Assembly: GCA_965228785.1 (NCBI GenBank)
Contig: CBDDIF010000002.1
Coordinates: forward strand, 2,418,001 to 2,482,000
Direction: 5' to 3'
DNA from: Hoeflea_A sp965228785
GTDB taxonomy: Bacteria; Pseudomonadota; Alphaproteobacteria; Rhizobiales; Rhizobiaceae
DNA: 64,000 nt
In this document: positions 44,045 through 54,537 of the stretch, one piece after another
How the letters are laid out: each line of letters begins with the position of its first letter
Position numbering within the stretch: the first letter of the stretch is position 1
Notes under the pieces: generated by a model
Seen by the model: the letters and a program-made list of their open reading frames with translations, nothing else
Databases searched by the model: none
Told to the model about the DNA's origin: nothing
Position numbers and translations under genes: made by a program

Positions 44045-44251
44045 TCAGTCGCCGTCCTCGGATGGGCGCTGATTTTCCTCTTCCTCGGTCACCGGGATGG
44101 CGTAGGAGCCGCTCAGCCAGCGGTTGAGGTCGACATTCTTGCAGCGTTCGGAGCAGAACGGATAGGTGGCGCGGGCCGACGGACGGCCACACTCCGGACA
44201 GGGACGCGCCTTGCGCAGCGGTTCGACATTGCTGGTCGCTTTTTCAGCCAT
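44045..44251 (-). CDS. yacG: DNA gyrase inhibitor YacG
   Basis: A 68-residue zinc protein with 'CPECGR' and 'FCSERCKNVDLNRWLSGSY', the YacG signature that binds the GyrB subunit and blocks DNA binding. The tail is acidic. The ATG begins four bases after the Maf stop. Part of the conserved minus-strand block. Confidence 0.93.
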   Translation of the reverse strand: MAEKATSNVEPLRKARPCPECGRPSARATYPFCSERCKNVDLNRWLSGSYAIPVTEEEENQRPSEDGD

Positions 44252-44255
44252 CAAC

Positions 44256-44879
44256 TCAATCCGGTTCCAGCCAGCGGGCGTGCACGTCGAAGCCCTCGCC
44301 CACCAGTATGTTGACGGTTTCCATCAGCGGCAGACCGACGACGTTGGAGTAGGAGCCGGTCAGTTTGGCGATGAAGGCACCGGCGAGACCTTGGATGGCG
44401 TAGCCGCCGGCCTTGCCGCGCCATTCGCCGGAGGCGAGATAGGCCTCGATCTCGACCCGCGACAGGCGCTTGAAGCGCACCCGGGTCTCGACGGTCTTAT
44501 GGCGGTAACGGTTGTTCGGCGTCACCAGCGTCAGGCCCGTATAGACCCGGTGAGAGCGGCCGGACAGCATGTAGAGTGCGGCAGATGCCTCATTGGCCAG
44601 CTCTGCCTTGTCGAGAAGGCGGCGGCCGATGGCAACCACCGTATCGGCCGACAGGATGTAACGGTTGGGCCAGTTGGGATCCCCCTTCAGCGCCTTGACG
44701 GCAGCCTCGGCTTTCTCTCGTGACAATCGGCGGGCAAGTGTCCGGGGATGTTCGGATTTGCCGGGAGACTCGTCGATCTCCATCGGCATCAGGTGATCCG
44801 GCTCAAGTCCGGCCTGCTGCAGAAGTTCGACACGACGCGGCGAGCCGGAGGCCAGTATGAGTTTGGGCGAAGGGACCAT
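44256..44879 (-). CDS. maf: Maf-family nucleotide pyrophosphatase
   Basis: 207 residues. 'LILASGSPRRVELLQQAGL' at the N-terminus and 'ILSADTVVAIGRRLLDKA' and 'GYAIQGLAGAFIAKLTGSYS' are the Maf landmarks. It hydrolyses non-canonical or excess nucleoside triphosphates (dTTP/UTP type) to monophosphates. It follows infA by 13 bases and precedes yacG. Confidence 0.94.
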   Translation of the reverse strand: MVPSPKLILASGSPRRVELLQQAGLEPDHLMPMEIDESPGKSEHPRTLARRLSREKAEAAVKALKGDPNWPNRYILSADTVVAIGRRLLDKAELANEASAALYMLSGRSHRVYTGLTLVTPNNRYRHKTVETRVRFKRLSRVEIEAYLASGEWRGKAGGYAIQGLAGAFIAKLTGSYSNVVGLPLMETVNILVGEGFDVHARWLEPD

Positions 44880-44892
44880 GGCGCGAAGAGCG

Positions 44893-45111
44893 CTATTTGA
44901 ACCGGTAGGTAATCCGGCCCTTGGTCAGATCATAGGGCGTCATTTCGACGAGCACCTTGTCGCCAGCCAGCACGCGGATACGGTTCTTGCGCATGCGCCC
45001 GGCGGTGTGCGCAATGATCTCATGCTCGTTTTCCAGTTTGACGCGGAATGTCGCGTTGGGCAGCAGTTCCGTGACCACGCCTGGAAACTCGAGGACTTCT
45101 TCCTTAGCCAT
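44893..45111 (-). CDS. infA: Translation initiation factor IF-1
   Basis: 72 residues, the standard S1/OB-fold IF-1: 'MAKEEVLEFPGVVTELLPNA', 'RMRKNRIRVLAGDKVLVEMT' and the C-terminal 'KGRITYRFK'. It occupies the ribosomal A site during initiation. Between the phosphatase gene and maf, as in other Rhizobiales. Confidence 0.98.
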   Translation of the reverse strand: MAKEEVLEFPGVVTELLPNATFRVKLENEHEIIAHTAGRMRKNRIRVLAGDKVLVEMTPYDLTKGRITYRFK

Positions 45112-45273
45112 ATAGTCTCAATCATCCTGTTGACGGCGGATGCGGGGTCGCACCGCGAATGCGCGGGAACCTACACAATCGCTTGGGCTTTGTGAACCGA
45201 ATACCTCGCGGTTGGGCGATTCTTGTGCGTAGACGCGGCAACTCAATGGGTTGTCCCTATTCAGGCACCACAT

Positions 45274-45723
45274 TTAGGGTTGTCCGAAGCGCTTCTTCAG
45301 CATCATCTCGATATGATCCCGCACGTCGCGATAGGCGGACAGGATGCGCTCGCGGCTGCCGGTGGCGACGGCCGGATCCGGGGTTGGCCAGTAGACAACG
45401 TCAACCGCGTTTGCGCGGGTCATTTCCAGCGCCTGGTGGTGGGCCTCCGGCGCCAGCGTGATGATCAGGTCGAAATAGTCGTCTTCCAGGTCCTCCAGGG
45501 TCTGCGGCTGACGGCGGCCGAGGTCGAGCCCCACCTCCTCCAGCACCGCATCGACGAAAGGATCGCGCTCGCCGTGGCGCACGCCGGCCGAGGCAATATA
45601 AGTGCCGGAGGGCAGATATCGCTTGGCCAGTTGTTCGGCCATGGGCGAGCGGATTGAGTTCATGCCACAGACGAAGAGCACGGCGGACGGAAGGTCAGGC
45701 GCGGCAGGTCCGCTGTCGCCCAT
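45274..45723 (-). CDS. Low-molecular-weight phosphatase (LMW-PTP / arsenate reductase-like)
   Basis: 149 residues. The P-loop CGMNSIRS near residue 20 has the C-x5-R(S) active site and the general acid is probably Asp in 'YWPTPDPA'. It may be a protein tyrosine phosphatase or an arsenate-reductase relative; the family cannot be decided here. The ATG lies 11 bases after the UPF0262 stop; a TTG three codons upstream is less likely. Confidence 0.87.
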   Translation of the reverse strand: MGDSGPAAPDLPSAVLFVCGMNSIRSPMAEQLAKRYLPSGTYIASAGVRHGERDPFVDAVLEEVGLDLGRRQPQTLEDLEDDYFDLIITLAPEAHHQALEMTRANAVDVVYWPTPDPAVATGSRERILSAYRDVRDHIEMMLKKRFGQP

Positions 45724-45734
45724 GGCCGCCAAGG

Positions 45735-46211
45735 TCAGCCGCGCCAGTGGAGGACGCAGACAAGTGTGAACAGGCGGCGGGCGGTGTCGAAATCGATGGT
45801 GATCTTGCCGTCCAGCCGGTCCATCAGCGTCTGCGATCCTTCGTTGTGAATGCCGCGCCGGCCCATATCGATCGCTTCGATCTGGCTCGGCGTCGAACTG
45901 CGGATCGCCTCATAGTAGCTCTCGCAGATCATGAAATAGTCTTTGACGATGCGGCGAAACGGGGTGAGCGAGAGAATATGGGTTGCCACGGCGCCGTCGT
46001 CTTCCTGCGTCACCGTGAAGACAAGCTTCGAATCGACCAGGGAAAGCTTCAGCTTGTAAGGACCGCCATCATGGCCGACCGGCTGGAAGCTGTTTTCCTC
46101 GATGAGATCGAAAATGGCGACGGCACGCTCATGCTCGACATCCGGCGTCGAACGCCCGATGGACTCATCGAGCGTGACTTCCGAAAGCCTGAATGCGCCG
46201 TTTTCGGCCAT
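45735..46211 (-). CDS. UPF0262 family protein
   Basis: 158 residues, matching a conserved alphaproteobacterial protein of unknown function ('LSEVTLDESIGRSTPDVEHE', 'RRIVKDYFMICESYYEAIR', 'GRRGIHNEGSQTLMDRLDGK'). Always found between hisD and the phosphatase gene in this block. Cytoplasmic, no motifs that indicate a reaction. Confidence 0.9.
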   Translation of the reverse strand: MAENGAFRLSEVTLDESIGRSTPDVEHERAVAIFDLIEENSFQPVGHDGGPYKLKLSLVDSKLVFTVTQEDDGAVATHILSLTPFRRIVKDYFMICESYYEAIRSSTPSQIEAIDMGRRGIHNEGSQTLMDRLDGKITIDFDTARRLFTLVCVLHWRG

Positions 46212-46291
46212 TTTTCAGCAATCCCTCCAGCTGCGAACGGCAGCCAGCTCGCTCGAATTGCCGCACTGCACAATGGATGCGGCCCATACTC

Positions 46292-47584
<1,293 letters not shown>

Positions 47585-47611
47585 GGACCCTCTCCTTGAA
47601 AACTATGCGCG

Positions 47612-48058
47612 TTAAACGTCGGACAGCGGGTGGTTGGGGCGAAATTCCGTTTCCCAGGCGGCGCCGAGGTCGCTCATCTGCGCCTCCATGCATTCCACCG
47701 ACAATTCGATCGCCGCTTCGCCGGAAAAGATCAACTCGATGGTGCCGGCCGGTGCTTCCTCGCCAGGAACGAAATTGATCGTCAGCAAGGACAAGACCTT
47801 GTCGCTTTCGCGGCGGCTGAAACCACGCGAACGCACGGCGGTGACCCGGTTGAAATGCAACGCCGAACGGCGGCGTTCATAGGAGCGGCGCCGCTTGCCA
47901 GCAGATTCTTCCCAGACAAAGCGATTGCCGGCCAGCAAGAAGCGCATGTCCTTTGCTTGATAGTCGAGATCGTCTGCCTTGATCACCGCATCCTGCATGT
48001 AGGCGGACACGATTGACAGGTCCTCCTTGTCGAGGGCCATCAGTTTCAGGATTTTCAT
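47612..48058 (-). CDS. DUF2948 family protein
   Basis: 148 residues from the ATG at 48058. 'LMALDKEDLSIVSAYMQDAV', 'KDMRFLLAGNRFVWEE' and a DUF2948-typical RRRSYERRRS stretch identify this conserved alphaproteobacterial family of unknown function. Between murA and hisD, its usual position. Confidence 0.88.
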   Translation of the reverse strand: MKILKLMALDKEDLSIVSAYMQDAVIKADDLDYQAKDMRFLLAGNRFVWEESAGKRRRSYERRRSALHFNRVTAVRSRGFSRRESDKVLSLLTINFVPGEEAPAGTIELIFSGEAAIELSVECMEAQMSDLGAAWETEFRPNHPLSDV

Positions 48059-48148
48059 CGAGCGCTCTTGTTCCTGGCTGCGGCGCACGGGCCGCGTCGA
48101 CAAGCTAGATAGTCATTTGCGGCGGCAGGTGCAAATACGCAAAGCTCT

Positions 48149-49438
48149 TTATCCGCTGATGCGCTCGACTTCGGCGCCGCAGCGCGTCAGCTTCTGCTCC
48201 AGCCGCTCGAAGCCGCGGTCGAGATGGTAAACCCGGTTGACCACGGTCTCGCCTTCGGCGGCGAGGCCGGCAATGACCAGCGAGACTGAGGCACGCAGGT
48301 CGGTCGCCATCACCTGGGCACCCTTCAACGCGTCGACGCCACGTATGGTGGCCGTCTGGCCGGAGAGCTGGATGTCAGCGCCGAGCCGTGCCAGTTCCTG
48401 GACGTGCATGAAGCGGTTTTCAAAAATAGTCTCGGTGATTTTCGACGTGCCCTTGGCGCGGGTCATCAGCGCCATGAACTGCGCCTGCAGGTCGGTCGGA
48501 AAGCCCGGGAACGGATCTGTTGTCACATCGACCGGCGACAGACCTGAGCCGTTGCGCTTGATGTGCAGACCGGAATTGGTCGGCGTCACCTCGGCGCCGG
48601 CCTCACGCAGCGTGTCGAGCGCCGTGTCCAGAAGCGTGGCGTTGGTGTCTTCCAGGGTGACATCGCCGCCAGCCATGGCAACCGCCATGGCGTAGGTGCC
48701 GGTTTCGATGCGATCGGGCAGCACCCGGTGGCGAGCACCTGACAGTGCATCGACACCCTCGATAATGATGGTGGAGGTGCCGGCGCCCGAGATGCGGGCC
48801 CCCATGGCGTTGAGACAATCGGCGAGGTTAACGACTTCCGGCTCGCGAGCCGCGTTGTGGATCTCCACGGTGCCGCGGGCCAAGGTTGCAGTCATCATCA
48901 ACACGTGGGTCGCACCGACGGACACTTTCGGGAATTCGAAACGGCCGGCCTGAATACCATTGGGTGCGCGGGCATTCACATAACCGCCGTCAATGTCGAT
49001 CTCGACGCCGAGCGCCTGCAGACCGTCGATGAACAAGTCCACCGGCCGTGTGCCGATGGCGCAGCCGCCGGGAAGCGACACCCGCGCTTCACCCATGCGA
49101 GCAACCAGCGGGCCGATGACCCAGAAGCTGGCACGCATTTTCGACACCAGCTCGTAGGGTGCGGTGGTGTCGACGATGTGGCGGGCGGAGAAATGAATGG
49201 TGCGCGAATAGCCCTCGCCTTCGCGCTGGCGGCGGCCGTTCACCGAATGGTCGACGCCGTGATTGCCGAGAATCTGGATCAGCCGCTCGACATCGGCGAG
49301 GCGCGGCACGTTTTCCAGTGTCAGCGTATCGTCGGTCAGAAGCGACGCGATCATCAGCGGCAGGGCGGCGTTCTTGGCGCCGGAGATAGGGATGACCCCG
49401 TTGAGCGGTTTGCCGCCGACGATTCTGATGCGATCCAT
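48149..49438 (-). CDS. murA: UDP-N-acetylglucosamine 1-carboxyvinyltransferase
   Basis: 429 residues. MurA transfers enolpyruvate from PEP to UDP-GlcNAc, the first committed step of peptidoglycan synthesis. 'VGGKPLNGVIPISGAKNAAL' binds the substrate, and the catalytic cysteine Cys126 lies in 'LPGGCAIGTRPVDLFID'. Presence of Cys predicts fosfomycin sensitivity of the enzyme itself. Confidence 0.97.
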   Translation of the reverse strand: MDRIRIVGGKPLNGVIPISGAKNAALPLMIASLLTDDTLTLENVPRLADVERLIQILGNHGVDHSVNGRRQREGEGYSRTIHFSARHIVDTTAPYELVSKMRASFWVIGPLVARMGEARVSLPGGCAIGTRPVDLFIDGLQALGVEIDIDGGYVNARAPNGIQAGRFEFPKVSVGATHVLMMTATLARGTVEIHNAAREPEVVNLADCLNAMGARISGAGTSTIIIEGVDALSGARHRVLPDRIETGTYAMAVAMAGGDVTLEDTNATLLDTALDTLREAGAEVTPTNSGLHIKRNGSGLSPVDVTTDPFPGFPTDLQAQFMALMTRAKGTSKITETIFENRFMHVQELARLGADIQLSGQTATIRGVDALKGAQVMATDLRASVSLVIAGLAAEGETVVNRVYHLDRGFERLEQKLTRCGAEVERISG

Positions 49439-49491
49439 GCAGTCCCCGAGCTTGTCGCCCGCCCCTTAGTATCACCGGCGATTGCCGGCTG

Positions 49492-49674
49492 TCATTTGTC
49501 CTTCGCGACGTTCGCCGCAGCCGGCAGTCCGCCGGCCTCGTCCATGGCACCGCCGCGGCGGGCCCTCACCTGCTTCTTGCGGCGCTGCAGGTTGGCGCGC
49601 AATTCGGCCGCCAGCCGGGCCTTGCGGACCTCCGCCGGGCTCTTGCCATCACCGCTGTCGCTGGCTTGTCCCAT
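49492..49674 (-). CDS. Small basic hypothetical protein upstream of murA
   Basis: 60 residues from the ATG at 49674. Highly basic middle ('VRKARLAAELRANLQRRKKQ') and a short Ala-rich tail. Similar small genes occur upstream of murA in other Rhizobiales; function unknown. A longer frame upstream to 49752 would reach into a Cys-rich stretch and is not supported. Confidence 0.65.
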   Translation of the reverse strand: MGQASDSGDGKSPAEVRKARLAAELRANLQRRKKQVRARRGGAMDEAGGLPAAANVAKDK

Positions 49675-49885
49675 CGGGCCGACATACCGCATTCCCCGGC
49701 ACCTGGCAAAGGGCAATTGCATGGCGTAATTCGGGCAAGTGCGGCACAGCATGCGCCGCTATGCTTAACGCTTGGTAAAAAGCGCTCACGCCGCCGCTTT
49801 CATCCTTGCGCTGCCCGCCAGTCTATGGCAATAGGCTCCGCGTCCTCGCGCACGCAGGCCCCGCGCCGCATTTCCGCGCCGACAC

Positions 49886-49960
<75 letters not shown>

Positions 49961-50119
49961 GTTTTTGGTGCCGACCGAGCTCACCACCGTTCTTAACCTT
50001 ACATTTGCATTTACCAATGGACGCATTGGCCGCGGACCATCGAACCGGTCCTTTGGTCCATGTAAATTGGACAAGGTGCAAGTGAGTAGAAAACAGCGGC
50101 GCTGCCACGGAGAAATCGA

Positions 50120-51097
50120 GTGAGCTTGGTTAACATCGCAGTGGTTCAGGAACCGACGGCTGTCCTGGATCTGCAGGAAGGCGTCAACCGCGCCGTTTCG
50201 CATATTGAACGGGCGGCCAGCCAGGGCGCGCAGGTGATCGTGTTTCCGGAAAGCTGGTTGACCGGCTATCCGGCCTGGGTATTCGGCATGGCTGGCTGGA
50301 ACGATGCGGAGGCGAGGCACTGGTATTCGAAATTTGTCAGCGAGTGTCCGACACATGACGGGCCGGAATTGGAACCGATCAGGAAGATCGCGCGAGATAG
50401 AAAGGTCGTTGTCGCGCTTGGTTTCAATGAGAGGGTCCGGGAAAATTCCGGCAGCGTTTTCAACAGCATCCTGCTGATCGGCACTGATGGTTCAACGCTC
50501 AACCTGCATCGGAAACTGACTCCGACCCACACCGAAAAGATTGTCTGGGCGCAGGGTGATGCCTCCGGCCTGCGGGTTTCTTCAACGGAGTTCGGCAACA
50601 TCGGCGGCCTCGTTTGCTGGGAACACTGGCATCCGTTGGCAAGACAGGCCCTGCATGCGCAGGACGAGCAAATCCACGTGGCATGTTGGCCTGACATGCC
50701 GGACAGCCATGCCCTGGCAACCCTTCACTATGCGTTTGAAGGACGGTGTTTTGTTGCCGCCGCTGCGCACATCCTGACTGTGGACGATGTTCCATCGGAA
50801 CTGCTGGAGGCCTATCGGATCGGCATTGGCCCGGACTGTTCAGACGCAACGGTGTTGCTGACGGGTGGAAGCGGCATTGCCGGACCCGATGGCCGTTGGA
50901 TCGAAGGGCAACTCTTCGGCAAAACCGGACTTGTCTGCGTGGAAATCGATCTCGCCGCCACGACCGAATACAAACATGACCTTGATGTGGTTGGGCATTA
51001 TTCCCGCGAGGACATTTTTCAACTCAGTGTGGATCGCCGAGCAAAGAAACCTGTCCGCTGGATTGAAGACGAATCATCCGAAGAACCTCAGGCCTGA
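50120..51097 (+). CDS. Nitrilase / carbon-nitrogen hydrolase
   Basis: 325 residues with the catalytic triad Glu44 ('FPESWLTGYP'), Lys132 ('LHRKLTPTH') and Cys166 ('GGLVCWEHWHPLARQAL'). The Cys surroundings are those of true nitrilases, which convert nitriles to carboxylic acids and ammonia. The start is a GTG with CGGAG upstream. The stop falls two bases before the MITE-like element at 51100; the convergent AraC gene could be its regulator. Confidence 0.9.
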   Translation: MSLVNIAVVQEPTAVLDLQEGVNRAVSHIERAASQGAQVIVFPESWLTGYPAWVFGMAGWNDAEARHWYSKFVSECPTHDGPELEPIRKIARDRKVVVALGFNERVRENSGSVFNSILLIGTDGSTLNLHRKLTPTHTEKIVWAQGDASGLRVSSTEFGNIGGLVCWEHWHPLARQALHAQDEQIHVACWPDMPDSHALATLHYAFEGRCFVAAAAHILTVDDVPSELLEAYRIGIGPDCSDATVLLTGGSGIAGPDGRWIEGQLFGKTGLVCVEIDLAATTEYKHDLDVVGHYSREDIFQLSVDRRAKKPVRWIEDESSEEPQA

Positions 51098-51099
51098 AG

Positions 51100-51294
51100 T
51101 AGAGCTTGTCCTGGTTAGATTAAAGCAATTCTGTTTGTGGTCGGCGAGGCGAGCCGCGAGGAAGGAGCGCAGTGCGATGCCGGAGGCATTTCGCGAGCAT
51201 CCTGACACTGCGGGCGTCCGCCGACCGCAAACCCGAAGGGCCGGGCGCATTTGCACCTCGGCAGAATGGTTCAATCTAACCAGGACAAGCTCTA
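51100..51294. mobile_element. 195-bp MITE-like element with 22-bp perfect terminal inverted repeats
   Basis: The left end TAGAGCTTGTCCTGGTTAGATT (51100-51121) is the exact reverse complement of the right end (51273-51294); beyond these the arms stay similar for another dozen bases (both continue to ATTCTG). A second internal inverted pair (GTTTGTGGTCGGCG near 51131 and CGCCGACCGCAAAC near 51219) lets the element fold into a long cruciform. Both ends finish in TA, consistent with a TA target duplication as made by IS630/mariner-type transposases. It carries no gene. It sits exactly between the convergent nitrilase and AraC genes. Confidence 0.8.
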
Positions 51295-52232
51295 GATGGT
51301 TCCCCGTTCGCCTCGGTCTGCTTGAAAAGTTGCCTGTAGGCCCTCGGCGCCAGGCCCATGCTCGCAGAAAAGTCGCGACTGAAATGGGCGCTGTCTGAAA
51401 AGCCCGTGCAAAAGCCGATGGCGGTTGCCGGAAGATCGGTGGTTTCCAGCAGGGCGCATGCCTCGTGGATACGCACCAGGCGCACGATTTTGGAGAAGCT
51501 GAGGTCCGCCTCGCGCAGGCGTCTCTGCAGGGTGCGCTCGGACAGGCGGCATGCGTCGGCCAGCGCGGCAAGTGTCCAGGAGCGCGACGGGTCCACGAGC
51601 AGGTGCTCCAGCACTCGAATTACCGGCTCGCTCAGACCGACCGTTCCTACAATTTTTTCCACCCTGCTTTGTTCGGTTACGACCGGCGTTTGGGGTTCGT
51701 GGTGCGTCCAGGAAATCTGCCATTGGCTTGTATCGGCCGCGGCAACGACCAAGGATTGAACCGAACAGTCACGTTCGATGATGGTGACAGGATCGGAAGA
51801 GCCCAGAATGCAGTCGATATCACGGCAACCGACTTGGGCCAGAAGCCCGGTCAGGAGGCTGCAAACCATCAGGTTTTCTGCCGCTGTCGGCGTCGATCCA
51901 TCTGCGGCGTAGCGGCGAACACTGATGCTCGCTTCGGACAGGCGCTCGATTACCGTGCGGTTGTTCCAATGGGCATAATTCTCGAAGCGACGCCATTTCT
52001 CGAGCAGCACCCACGGATCCGCCGACGAAAGCGCGGCGGACCATATCGGATCGTGAGCAACGCCATCAAGATTTCGGCCTATTGCGAGAATGGCCTCAGT
52101 CCCACCGCTTGCGTAAAGCTCTCCCAGCAGGTCGCGCTTGAGCTCGGCGGGCGCGCGAGCATTGCGGATTGGGTCAACGCCCTTCTCGGCGGACCGTGCC
52201 GTGTGATCCGGTGGCAGTTGCGCGACAATCAA
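51276..52232 (-). CDS. AraC-family transcriptional regulator (OruR/ArgR-like architecture)
   Basis: 318 residues. The C-terminal DNA-binding domain (about 225-310) has both helix-turn-helix units ('LAALADACRLSERTLQRRL' and 'ATAIGFCTGFSDSAHFSRDF'). The N-terminal 200 residues are the long ligand domain of the AraC_binding_2/Arabinose-bd type. The last six residues (RACPG and the one before) and the stop codon come from the right arm of the MITE-like element, so the original C-terminus has been replaced. It may regulate the nitrilase or the molybdenum hydroxylase upstream. Confidence 0.88.
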   Translation of the reverse strand: MIVAQLPPDHTARSAEKGVDPIRNARAPAELKRDLLGELYASGGTEAILAIGRNLDGVAHDPIWSAALSSADPWVLLEKWRRFENYAHWNNRTVIERLSEASISVRRYAADGSTPTAAENLMVCSLLTGLLAQVGCRDIDCILGSSDPVTIIERDCSVQSLVVAAADTSQWQISWTHHEPQTPVVTEQSRVEKIVGTVGLSEPVIRVLEHLLVDPSRSWTLAALADACRLSERTLQRRLREADLSFSKIVRLVRIHEACALLETTDLPATAIGFCTGFSDSAHFSRDFSASMGLAPRAYRQLFKQTEANGEPSRACPG

Positions 52233-52302
52233 CTTGATCAGGCTGGCTTTGGCAAACTCGCGAATGGCAGGCGTTCCTTTTCACATCTTGAGAATGGCCA
52301 CG

Positions 52303-54537
52303 TCAGCTGAGATCGTCAAATGACATCGGCAGACGTCGCAATCGTTGACCGGTTGCGGCGAACACTGCATTGGCGAGAGCCGGCGCGACCGGCGGAAGGG
52401 CCGATTCCCCGACGCCCACCGGGGGCGCGGCAGGGGGCTCGATCAGGGCGATCTCCACCTTGGCCGCTTCGGAATGGCGCAGCGGCTCATAGAGGTGGAA
52501 GTTGGTCTCGGAGATCGCTCCGTCCTCGACTGTGATGCGTTCCTTGAACGCAAGACTGCAGCCCCAAACGACGTTGCCCTCAATAAGGTTGCGCACCTGG
52601 TCGGGATTGACGACCCGCCCGCAATCGTGGGCGCACCAGACGTGCGTGGGGCGAATTTCCTCCAGGTCTCGGTCGACATGAACCTCGGCGACGATCGCGA
52701 CCGGCGTCTTGTCCTTGTAAACCGCCGCGGCAATACCAAGCCCACGATCCGGGCCTGGATCCCTCGGCCAGCCGGCCATCTCGGCCGCTTTGCCAAGCAC
52801 ATCGGCGAGCCGGGCATCGGCTCTAGCAAGGTTGCGCAGGCGAAACTGCAGCGGATCGACACCGGCGGCATGGGCCAACTCGTCCATCGCACACTCGATG
52901 GCAAAGGCATTGGGGGCGGCGCCCAGTCCGCGCCAGGCGCTGGTCGGCAGCGGAGATCTCACGGAGCTGTAGCGGATGCGCTTGTCCTTCGCCTGATACG
53001 GTGCGACCGCGCCTCGCGTGCTGCCCATATCGGGGACAAAGCGGTCCATCAGGCCGACTGCTCCGCTGGCCAGCCAACTCTCGCCCAGGAGTTCCGGCAC
53101 GGGTCCGAAAATGATCGGCGAGGTGACGAAGTCATGCTGCCAGTGGGTAAGCTTTCCGTCGGCGGCAACGCCGGCGTCGATCAAATGGGAATAGATCGGC
53201 TGAAACGCGTTGTGTCCGAGTTCTGTCTCGCGATCCCATTGCACCCGAACCGGGCGCCCCACGGCCTGTGACAGGCGAGCCGCCTCCTCCGAAGGCTGAC
53301 ACCGGAGACGACCGCCAAAGCCGCCGCCCATTCGGTGGGGATGCACGATCACCTGTTCCGGATCCTGGCCGGTGATGTCGGCAACCCGCCCACGAACGAA
53401 ATACGCATCCTGGGTGCCGCACCAGACCTCGGTGCGGCCGGGCCTCACCCAGACGACCGAGGCACGCGGCTCCATCGGACTGTGGGCGAGGAACGACGTG
53501 TCGTACCGGGCCTGGATCTTGATGGTGGCCCTGGCTTGCACGGCATCGACATCACCAGCTTCCGCAACCACATGGCCGTATCCATCATCGGCACGGTGCC
53601 GATCGACATCATACTGCTGCTCGATCTGCGCCTGGGTCGGCACACCGGGCGTTTCCCATTGGATTTTGAGCGCCCCGAGAGCCACTTTCAGTTTGAAGGG
53701 ATTGTCCGTCACGACGCCGGCGAAATTGCTACGCCGGTCGGCGACTACGTCGACGACGAACGGAAGCTTGCGCGCGGCACTGCCATCAATCTCCGTGATG
53801 CGCGCGCCAAACACCGGGGGATGCACGACCGCGCCGTGGAGCATGTCCGGAATAATGACGTCGCGGCTATAGGTCGTTTTGCCGGTGACGATGTCGTGCA
53901 ACTCGGGGTGGCTCCAGCTTTGTCCGATCGCCGTGCTCGTTCGACCGGGGGCCATGCTGTAAAGAGCGGCCGGTTGCTCAGGCTCGACGCTGACGATCAC
54001 CGGTGCGGCGCCGACAAGATCGGCATAGTCCAGCACAGTTCCGTCCGGTCCCATGAACCCGCCCGGCGCGTCGACCAGGTCCGCCGCTGCAACTCCAGAA
54101 GCCTCGGCGGCATGTTGGCGCAATGCCTCACGCAGTGTCGCCGCACCCCGCGCGACCGGCTCCAGAAACACAAGGATGCTTTCGCTGCCCACAGTCATCT
54201 TGACCGGCGGGATCTCGCTCGTATCCGGTAGCACGCAATCGATCCGATCCTGCGCCAGGTTGAGTTCCTCGGCCACTGCCTGGGATAGACCGAGCGAGGC
54301 GCCCTGCCCCATCTCCATGCGCGGACAGAAGAAGCGCGCGCGCCCGTCGGGCAGCATCTGCACCCAGGCCAGGCCATCGCCAGGGCCGGGATCGGCAAGG
54401 CTCGGCAGGACCGGGACGGCGGAAGCAACAAGCGGATAGGACCCTGCGGCAACGACGGTCAAGCCAGCGGCGACCCAGCCGGTACGCTTGAGAAACCGGC
54501 GGCGAGAGGGAGAAGCGGGCGCGTTTGTTTCAGACAT
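52303..54537 (-). CDS. Molybdopterin subunit of an isoquinoline-1-oxidoreductase/aldehyde dehydrogenase-type hydroxylase
   Basis: 744 residues from the ATG at 54537. The signal peptide 'SRRRFLKRTGWVAAGLTVVA' has twin arginines, so the folded enzyme goes to the periplasm via Tat. Domain pattern of IorB-type subunits: 'FFCPRMEMGQGASLGLSQAV', 'HRMGGGFGGRL' (molybdopterin contact), 'SAWRGLGAAPNAFAIECAMD' and the catalytic Glu in 'PVGVGESALPPVAPALANA'. It hydroxylates N-heterocycles or aldehydes with water as oxygen source. It overlaps the small subunit by eight bases. No cytochrome c electron acceptor gene is next to it. Confidence 0.92.
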   Translation of the reverse strand: MSETNAPASPSRRRFLKRTGWVAAGLTVVAAGSYPLVASAVPVLPSLADPGPGDGLAWVQMLPDGRARFFCPRMEMGQGASLGLSQAVAEELNLAQDRIDCVLPDTSEIPPVKMTVGSESILVFLEPVARGAATLREALRQHAAEASGVAAADLVDAPGGFMGPDGTVLDYADLVGAAPVIVSVEPEQPAALYSMAPGRTSTAIGQSWSHPELHDIVTGKTTYSRDVIIPDMLHGAVVHPPVFGARITEIDGSAARKLPFVVDVVADRRSNFAGVVTDNPFKLKVALGALKIQWETPGVPTQAQIEQQYDVDRHRADDGYGHVVAEAGDVDAVQARATIKIQARYDTSFLAHSPMEPRASVVWVRPGRTEVWCGTQDAYFVRGRVADITGQDPEQVIVHPHRMGGGFGGRLRCQPSEEAARLSQAVGRPVRVQWDRETELGHNAFQPIYSHLIDAGVAADGKLTHWQHDFVTSPIIFGPVPELLGESWLASGAVGLMDRFVPDMGSTRGAVAPYQAKDKRIRYSSVRSPLPTSAWRGLGAAPNAFAIECAMDELAHAAGVDPLQFRLRNLARADARLADVLGKAAEMAGWPRDPGPDRGLGIAAAVYKDKTPVAIVAEVHVDRDLEEIRPTHVWCAHDCGRVVNPDQVRNLIEGNVVWGCSLAFKERITVEDGAISETNFHLYEPLRHSEAAKVEIALIEPPAAPPVGVGESALPPVAPALANAVFAATGQRLRRLPMSFDDLS

